Positions 57,069 to 64,000 of a DNA stretch of 64,000 nt are shown piece after piece. The translations under genes and the position numbers were made by a program. The stretch comes from Zea mays. Taxonomy: Eukaryota; Streptophyta; Magnoliopsida; Poales; Poaceae. Each line of letters begins with the position of its first letter. Positions within the stretch are counted from its first letter, which is position 1. The stretch lies in the NCBI RefSeq assembly GCF_902167145.1, contig NC_050098.1:114676207-114740206 (forward strand). The letters are read 5' to 3'. Below the pieces are notes generated by a model that was not told the DNA's origin, searched no databases, and worked only from the letters and a program-made list of their open reading frames with translations.

Positions 57069-58744
57069 TGTCGGCGTTTCGAGACCGGGGGGTCCCTGGG
57101 CCGACGAGTGAAATGTCGCCGCGTGCCCCAGCCCAGATGGGTCGGCGCGAGGCCGAGCGCGAAGGGGGGAAGAAAGGCAGCCGGAGACGGGCGTGAGAGA
57201 GGTGGAAATCCCGCGGCCTTCGTGTTCGTCCCGCGCCCAGGTCAGGTGCGCTTGCAGTAGGGGGTTACAAGCGTCCACACGGGAGGGGGAGTGAGCGGCC
57301 TCACGCGAGCGCCTGTCCCGTCCTCTTCCCCGCGCGGCCAACCCTCTGTAAGAGGGCCCTGGTCCTTCCTTTTATAGGCGTAAGGAGAGGATCCAGGTGT
57401 ACAATGGGGGGTGTAGCAGAGTGCTACGTGTCTAGCGGAGGAGAGCTAGCGCCCTAAGTACATGCCGTCATGGCAACCGGAGAGGTTTTGGCACCCGGTT
57501 CGTGTGGTGTCGTGGCCGTCGGAGGAGCGCTGGAGCCTGGCGGAAGGACAATTGTCAGGGCTGTCGAGTCCTTGCTGACGTCCTCTTGCTTCCGTAAGGG
57601 GGCTGAGAGCCGCCGTCGTCACAGAGCGTGCGGGGCGCCATCATTGCCTATCTGGCGGAGCGAGCCAGATGGGACGCCGATCTTATTTCCCGTAGCCTGA
57701 GCCAGCTTGGGGTAGGGTAATGATGGTGCCTCCTATTGACGGGGTCGGCCCGGGCCCTAGGTTGGGTGATGTGGAGGCTCCTCCGAGGTCGAGGTCGAGT
57801 CTGTCTTCCGTGGCCGAGGTTGAGTCCGAGCCCCTGGGTCGGGCGAGGCGGAGACCGTCGGCTGAAGCCAGGGCTGAGTCCGAGCCCTGGGGTCGGGCGA
57901 AGCGGAGTTCGTCGTCTTCTGGGGCTGAGCCCAAGTCCGAGCCCTGGGTCGGGCGGAGCGGAGTTCGTCGTCTTCTGGGGCTGAGCCCAAGTCCGAGCCC
58001 TGGGTCGGGCGGAGCGGAGTTCGCCGTCTTCCGGGGCTGAGCCCAAGTCCGAGCCCTGGGTCGGGCGGAGCGGAGTTCGCCGTCTTCCGGGGCTGAGCCC
58101 AAGTCTGAGCCCTGGGTCACGCGGAGCGGAGTTCGCCGTCTTCCGGGGCTGAGCCCAAGTCTGAGCCCTGGGTCGGGCGGAGCGGAGTTCACCGTCTTCC
58201 GGGGCTGAGCCCAAGTCCGAGCCCTGGGTCGGCCGAAGCGGAGTTTCCTATGATGCCTGAGGCCGGGCCTGACTGCCTGTCAGCCTCACTCTGTCGAGCG
58301 GCACAGCAGTCAGAGCGGCGCAGGCGACGGTGTCCTTCTGTCAGGCCGGTCAGTGGAGCGGCGAAGTGACTGCAGTCACTTCGGCTCTGTCGACTGGAGG
58401 ATGCGTGTCAGGATAAAGGTGTCAGGCCACCTTTGCATTAAATGCTCCTGCGATCTGGTCGGTTGGCGCGGCGATTTGGTCAGGGTTGCTTCTTGGCGAA
58501 GACAGGGCCTCGGGCGAGCTGTAAGTATGTTCGTCGCTGGAGGGGGGCCTCGGGCGAGACGGAGATCCTCCGGGGTCGGCTGCCCTTGTCCGAGGCTAGG
58601 CTCGGGCGAGGCGTGATCGAGTCCCTCGAATGGACCGATCCCTAACTTAATCGCACCCATCAGGCCTTTGCAGCTTTATGCTGATGGGGGTTACCAGCTG
58701 AGAATTAGGAGTCTTGAGGGTACCCCTAATTATGGTCCCCGATA
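57069..58744 (-). repeat. 3' LTR of element B, 1676 bp
   Basis: Starts TGTCGGCGTTTCGAGACC on the + strand. It has about seven ~57-bp minisatellite units at 57855-58245 and keeps the 56-bp block lost from the 5' LTR of A. Confidence 0.9.
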
Positions 58745-59954
58745 GTAGCCCCCGAGCCTCGAAGGGAGTGTTAACACTCGCTTGGAGGCTTTTGTCGCAC
58801 TTTTTTGCAAGGGGACCAGCCTTTCTCGGTTGCGTTTTGTTCCGGTGGGTGCGCGCGAGCGCACCCGCCGGGTGTAGCCCCCGAGGCCTCGGAGGAGTGG
58901 TTTGATTCCTCCGAGGTCTTAATGCCTCGCGCAATGCTTCGGCTGGTCTGGTCATTCCCTCATGCGAGCTGGCCGTAGCCCGGGTGCACGGTCGGGTTCC
59001 AAGCTCTCGGGCTGGTATGTTGACGCTGTCAACGGTTTGGCCGGAGCCGGGTTTGTGAGAGCAGCCCCCGAGCCTCTGCACAGGGCGAGAGGACGGTCAG
59101 GGACAGACTCGACTTTTTTACATACGCCCCTGCGTCGCCTTTCTGCAAGGAGGAGGGGGGGAAGCGCCATGTTGCCCTTGGTGGGCGCCGAACATGGTGT
59201 CTCCGGTGAGCTGCTGGCGGGTAATCCGAGCGGACGTCCGTGCCCCATTTGTTAGGGGTCGGCTAGAGGCCCAGAGGCGCGCCCAAAAGTACCTGCGGGT
59301 GATTTGCCGGACCCGGTCCCCTATCGACGGGGTCCGAGGGCTCGATGCCTCCCTCTGATGGGATTCCGTTAAAAGATCGTTCCCGCTGGTCTCGGAAATG
59401 TCCTAGGGTACCTCGGGAGCGTAGCCCCAGCCTTGGTTATGTATCGAACGTACCCATGGTCATCCCTCGCTCTGTGTCTGAGGCGGCTGTGAACCCTTCG
59501 AGGGCCAGCCTACGAACCCCTGATCAGTAGTGGGCGCGGAGCCCGAGTGGCCTGAGGCAGCCGTTGAACCCTTCCGAGGGGCCGGCCTACGAACCTCTGA
59601 CCAGTAGTGGGTGTGGAGCCCACGTGCTTTGAGGCGGCTGTTGAACCCCTCTGAGGGGCCAGCCTTCGAACCTCTGATCAGTAGGGAGGCTCGGAGCCTG
59701 TTTCCTTCATGGAGAAGGGTCCTTTTCGGGGTATCCCCCTTTCCCGGTCCCTGTTGTAAGAGAGAGAAAGAGGAAAAGGATACGAAATCGAATGACGTGG
59801 TGTACCTTTTTTGACGTGGTCATTATGGTGAAGGTGAAGCGTCGCTCGCTTTTCCTGCCAGAGGCGCCGCCTATCCCGCCGCGGAGTTAATGCGACGGGG
59901 CGAGCGGTTGGCGGGGCGGCCGTTGCGCGTGCGCGAGCCGTTCGAGGAACGGCC
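58745..59954. other. Post-pol region of element B shared with A
   Basis: Close match to 23213-24423, starting at the polypurine tract and ending at GTTCGAGGAACGG, where the two elements part. Confidence 0.75.
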
Positions 59955-60021
59955 GTTTCGCCTTGGGTTTTTGAATCCCGTGGCGGGTCCGGGCGAAACG
60001 TTGAACGGGTCTCGCCTTGGT

Positions 60022-60030
60022 CTTTATATA
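60022..60030 (+). promoter_or_regulatory. TATA box of the antisense gene in element B
   Basis: CTTTATATA on the + strand, about 136 bp before the ATG at 60166, points to a promoter driving transcription antisense to the retrotransposon. Confidence 0.55.
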
Positions 60031-60165
60031 CTCGGGGGAGGGTCTGCGACGGTCCTTTGCTCCACTTCTCGCCTCCTTCTTAGGTTTTCGCAACCTGAGA
60101 GGTTTAGCCGGAGAAAAAGAAACCGCCCACCCAGTCCTTTCCGCCGCCACCCCTTTTGCTCGGCG

Positions 60166-63100
60166 ATGGCCGACCGGGTGACCATCACCTCGCCACGCGA
60201 TCCATGGCCCTTCTCCACAGTCACAGCGGAGGACCTGGAGGATCTTGTTGCCGAGGGTTTACTTCGCCCTCTCTCTGATGAGAGGCAGCCGGAGTGGATT
60301 CCTCCCGCGAGCGGAATTGCCCCGTCCCCGCCGCCGGGGTAAGTCGTGAGCTTCGTCTCCTTCCACGAGCGGGGGTTCGGTGTGCCGGCAAGCCGCTTTA
60401 TGCGGGCGATCCTGTACAACTATGAGGTGGAGTTGCACAACCTCAGTCCCAACTCCATTTCGCAAGCCGCCATCTTCGTAGCGTTGTGCGAAGGATACTT
60501 GGGGATCGCCCCCACTGGGACTTGTGGACTCATCTCTTCTCCGCGGAGCTTTTTGCTTCGCCGACGGGAGAGAGAAGGGTCCGCGCGGCAGTGCGGGCCG
60601 GCGGTTGCATTCTCCAGCTGAGGTAGTCGTGGGCGTCGCTGTACATCCCTGCCAGCCTCGCGTCCTCGAACAAAGGGTGGCAGCGCCGGTGGTTCTACCT
60701 CCGGAATGACGGCGAGATGCTTCCGCCGTTTTCTCAACGAGTGGTCACCGCCGCCGCTGATGCCTGGCGCTACGGGACCCCGCACGACAGGCAGAAAAAC
60801 CTCGAGCCCCTTCTCAAGGCCCTAGAGGTGTTGCGGAAAGGAGGACTCACTGCCGCGGGAGTGATTGCCGCCATTCACCGCCGTAGGGTGCTTCCCTTGG
60901 CGGAGCGGCGGTTGCCGCTTTGGGAGATGACACCGGAGGCTGACTTGGAGGGCTCGCGGATGTCCTCGGATCCTCTTCCCATCGACGTTCTCCACGGGCG
61001 GGTGGCCGTCGCGTTGGGAAAACCGGACGCCAGCGCCTTCTCTCAGCCCTTGATGCGCCCCGACCACAGGTGTGTGACCCTGGTGAGTGTCCGCTCCTTC
61101 CTTCTCCTTGCGTCAGGTTGCCCTTGGTCCTTACGGTCGGGATTTCCGTCCGTCTCCAGGAGGTAGGGTGGCACAAGCCTTCCCGGCCACGGGTCCCGGA
61201 GGACGCGGTGGACCGAGCAGCGCGGCGGGTTGCCGCGGAGGAGAAGAAGAAGAAGGACGCGGAGAAAGCCCGGGCCCGCGAGCGGACGCGGGCCCGAGAC
61301 GCCTTGGAGAAGCTACGTCGTCGGCAGGAGAGGGAGGGGCTCCCGAGGGAGCCGTCACCGGAGACACCTGACGACGACAACGATGAAGATGATGACGAGG
61401 ACGACGACATGGCTGCCCGCCTTGGCCTCAGCCCGGGTTTGAGGCTAGGCCAGGAGTCGTCAAGCCAGCCCCCGAGTGGGCTGGCACCGTCAGTTCCTGG
61501 AGTCGGGACGCCGAGGTCCCGGCCCGACGAGCGGGGGCAGATCGAGGGGGTACTTGACCCCTCGGCCGGGGAAGTCGAGGTGACCCCGGGGAGTTAGGCC
61601 GAGGCGTCTGTTTCTCGGGAGCCGTCGGCCACGCCGGCAGCGCAGGAGGGTGACCCTCAGGTCGCCGTGGCAGCGCCCAGGCAGTCTGTCTCCCGAGCGT
61701 CCAAGGTGCCCAAGGCGAGGGTGATGCCGAAGCTGGCGGCGAGGCGGACCTCGGCGGTGTCTTCGGGGGTCGAGATCCGAGAGACCTCCCCTCAGGCGCG
61801 GTTGATCATGGCCCGGAGCGGGTAAGTATCTTGGAGCGTCTTCGTCCTGGCTTCTCATTCGTATGTCCCGACCACGACTTTCCTTCCTCCTCAGCAAGCG
61901 AAGCCATGGCCTGACCGATCTGGCTCCCCGGAAGGCCCTTAAGACGGCGTCGGCTTCCGCAGCCAGTGTCGCGCTGGGCCTCGCTGTTCAGCTGACCTTC
62001 TCGCAAGGCGCTCCACAGTGGGGGGCTCTGGCGGCACCAGCCTCCGTGGAGCGAGTTCCCGAGGCCGACTCTTCTGCCGAGGCGGCCATCGTGCTGGAGG
62101 AGGCGGCTGGCGCAGACGTGGCCCCGGGCCCACCGGACATGCCGCCGGTGCCGGCGCCTACTGCTGCTGAAGCCGCTGCCGTCCCAGTCGGGGAGCGACC
62201 CATTGTTGCCGATGCTGAGATGGCCGAGGCGTCGGCGCTCGGTGCCTCGGAGGAGGGGGGCGTGGAAACGCGATCCGTCCCACCGAGCGGCAGCCTTGTC
62301 GCTGCGCGGCGGAGCTCCGAGGGGCAGCGCCAGTTGCTCCAGTTCCGGACCCGTGGGGCTTCGGATCCCTTCTTCGTTCTCGACGATGAGCGGGAGGAGC
62401 AGTCTTGGGACGAGCTCCACGAGTGCGCCGAAGCAACGGTGGGGTCGCTCCGGTCATCGCTGGAGGTCTTCTGCAGGGACATCCCCAAAATCCTCCAGGT
62501 AATGGCTTCAGGCATACCTTTTTGTGACCAAGGCGTCTCTTGTGACGCCCCGCTTCCTTCCCTCAGGATCTGACGGATCTGAGCGCCACCAAGTCATCGT
62601 TCATCCGCCACGAGGTCGATATCTAGGGCTCGCTGCGATCCCTGAGGACCTCGCTTGCCGGGGCTACTGCGCGCCTCTCCCAGCAGGGCGCCGAAGTGGC
62701 GGACCTTCGGTTGCTCTGCGCCGATCTGAGAGCAGAGGCGGCAGCGGCCCGCGTAGAGGTGGCAGTGGCACACACAGAGGTGCAGCGACGGCAGTCGGAG
62801 TTCGACCAGGTCGCCGATGAGCGAGACCAATCCCAGGGCCGGGCTGCCGAGGCCGAAAGCCGGGCTGGAGCCCTTGCAGCGGACCTAGCCGTAGCCCAGG
62901 CCGCAGCTTCGGAGCAGCGTGCCCGAGCCGGAGGTATGTCCTGGCCATTTCCGGTTTTCGTTTCAGCTCGTTTCCTCCGCTTGTGTTTGAGGCCTTGCGT
63001 TCTGGCTGTTCGTAGAGCTTGAGTCCGCCCTTGATGAGTCCACCAGGGCGCTTTTCGGGGCGGCCGAGCAGAGGGAGGCCGACCACGTGGCCATGTCCGA

Positions 63101-63494
63101 GGCCATCTCGGACTTTTGCCGGGTCTTTGGCTTCGGCGACGTCCCCTCAGGAAGCTCCCCTCAAATTCGCCTGCAGGCCTTGGGCGATCATGTGCGCGGC
63201 AGACTCCGCGAGGCGCTACACCACGGCGTCAGGCGGGCCTTCGCCGCGCTCGCTTCCCACTACGTCGTGGACCTGGAGCGGGTCAGTGAGGGGTATTGCC
63301 TTCCTGACGAAGATGAAGCCGCCCTGGCTGAAGTCCAGAGGCTCGACACGGCCGCCGCGGGTCCGAGCGCAGTGCTGGCGACCACCTTCGAGGCAGAGAT
63401 CCTCCCGCCTGCGCCGTCGTCCGAAGTCGGGGTGGACTTTGCCGAGGGCGGGGACGAAGCCGAAGGCGCGACTCCTTCCCCGGGCGACACCTAA
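60166..63494 (+). pseudogene. Antisense accessory gene (Transposase_28-type) in element B
   Basis: Runs opposite to gag-pol. From ATG 60166 (MADRVTITSPRDPWPFSTVT) through FHERGFGVPASRFMRAILYN and NSISQAAIFVALCEGYLGI, it matches the 'putative gypsy type transposon' family PF04195, known as an additional antisense ORF in Tat-lineage elements. Likely exons: 60166-61082, 61160-61821, 61895-62498, 62567-62933, 63016-63494, with GT-AG introns. Features: charged stretch AEEKKKKDAEKARARER, acidic DDDNDEDDDEDDD, alanine-rich coiled coil, C-terminal LPPAPSS region. Broken by a TAA at 60340-60342 (single-base change of a usual Tyr), a frameshift near 60510 and a TAG at 61595-61597. Function in the family is unknown. 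Confidence 0.75.
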
Positions 63495-63667
63495 CTCTGT
63501 CGGAGCAGTTTCTGTTGGATGCACGTGTGTCTTTTTGCGGCCGCTGAGGCCTGAACACTTTATTATCGTTGCATAAAGTCGTGCCCCTTTTCCTTTCATT
63601 TTGCGTGTCCGGCCTCGCCCGTCAGTAGCAGGGTGGCTTCCCCAAGTAGGAGTCACTTTTCGTGGTG

Positions 63668-63726
63668 GGTGACGAGTGAGGTATCCGTAACCCAGAGGCA
63701 TAGGAGTCCCTCGGCTCAGTCAGCCT
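63668..63726. repeat. GTGAGGTATCCGTAACCC block in element B
   Basis: Counterpart of the three blocks in element A (26191, 35845, 36059). Here a single copy lies between the antisense gene and the end of pol. Confidence 0.8.
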
Positions 63727-63941
63727 TGCCACTTACATGCACCCGCGTTCGCTCCTTGGGGTCCTACTTCCGACATAGCCAGGGGAACGCAAAAGCCTTT
63801 TTGATTGAAAATTTTGACGTAGAGGGGGTTCCCCCCTTTTAGCCCCCGAGGGAGGGTCGGGCTCTGCCGAGGCAAGGCTGACCCTTCCTTGATGACTAAA
63901 CCTTGCGTGGGAGCGAGGTATATGAACAACTTGAAAGCATC

Positions 63942-64000
63942 TTAAGGGTAGAGGCGATGTAGCTGTTAGACGTTCCAAGTGTTGGTGTAGACCTCGCCTT
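63942..64000 (-). pseudogene. Extreme C terminus of pol (integrase) of element B, cut by window end
   Basis: The minus-strand reading GEVYTNTWNV, stop, QLHRLYP, stop aligns with the end of the integrase remnant in element A (GEVYSNAWNIQQLRRFYP). The first stop is a CAA/CAG-to-TAA type change, so this copy's pol is truncated by eight residues. Confidence 0.75.

Larger units (their letters stand above)
57069..64000 (-). mobile_element. Gypsy LTR retrotransposon B, partial (continues past window)
   Basis: Minus orientation. The 3' LTR is 57069-58744, then polypurine tract, a post-pol region related to element A, an antisense gene, and the last codons of pol at 63942-64000. The LTR end reads GATA instead of GACA. 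Flanking bases before the LTR are AATAA; the matching copy should be beyond the window. It entered the CACTA transposase gene. Confidence 0.9.

Overview
This looks like repeat-rich nuclear DNA from a grass, most likely maize or a close Zea relative. Evidence: several layers of nested transposons, a Sirevirus (Opie/Ji-type) LTR retrotransposon with paired CACCGGAC/GTCCGGTG palindromes in its LTRs, Ty3/gypsy elements whose LTRs start TGTCGGGGACC, a maize-style Helitron, Tourist-like MITEs, and a very GC-rich first exon in the one host gene. Species is inferred from repeat style only; no database search was possible. No bacterial features, tRNA, rRNA or CRISPR array were seen.

Only one host gene appears intact: an ADR1-like helper NLR (RPW8-type coiled coil, NB-ARC, LRR) on the + strand at 11523-15124, with four coding exons joining to 858 codons. 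It has an unusual methionine/proline/valine-rich linker between the RPW8 and NB domains, and MITEs on both sides.

Layout. 1-1529 unassigned. 1530-3391 decayed RTE-type LINE with a (TTG)8 tail. About 3860-9990 a decayed Copia gag (minus strand), split by a non-autonomous gypsy-type element (4314-9447), whose 5' LTR is itself split by a 1059-bp hAT element (4342-5400) with a perfect 8-bp target duplication. 10639-10831 Tourist-like MITE. 11332-15124 the ADR1-like gene. 15286-15656 hAT-like MITE, 15900-16203 Tourist-like MITE, 17070-17300 Copia RT remnant. 17684-47872 a Helitron (minus orientation, about 9.4 kb without insertions) carrying pieces of host genes: cytosolic aspartyl-tRNA synthetase, mitochondrial ATP synthase 6-kDa subunit and enolase, all in the Helitron's own orientation.

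Gypsy element A (21536-42345, TSD CTACT) sits inside the Helitron, and a young Opie-like Copia (26723-35717, TSD GGCTG, LTRs differing at only three sites I could find) sits inside element A. 50083-50199 MITE. 51170-51735 Copia RNase H remnant. 51746-52966 Sirevirus LTR plus primer site. 52986-57068 part of a CACTA transposon with two genes. From 57069 to the window end, gypsy element B (related to A) interrupts the CACTA transposase gene.

The host gene and the transposons do not form a pathway; the biology here is insertion history. Points of most interest are the gene-capturing Helitron, the different antisense genes carried by sister gypsy elements A and B, the loss of the reverse transcriptase from element A while its 1066-aa gag-protease frame stays open, and the NLR linker.
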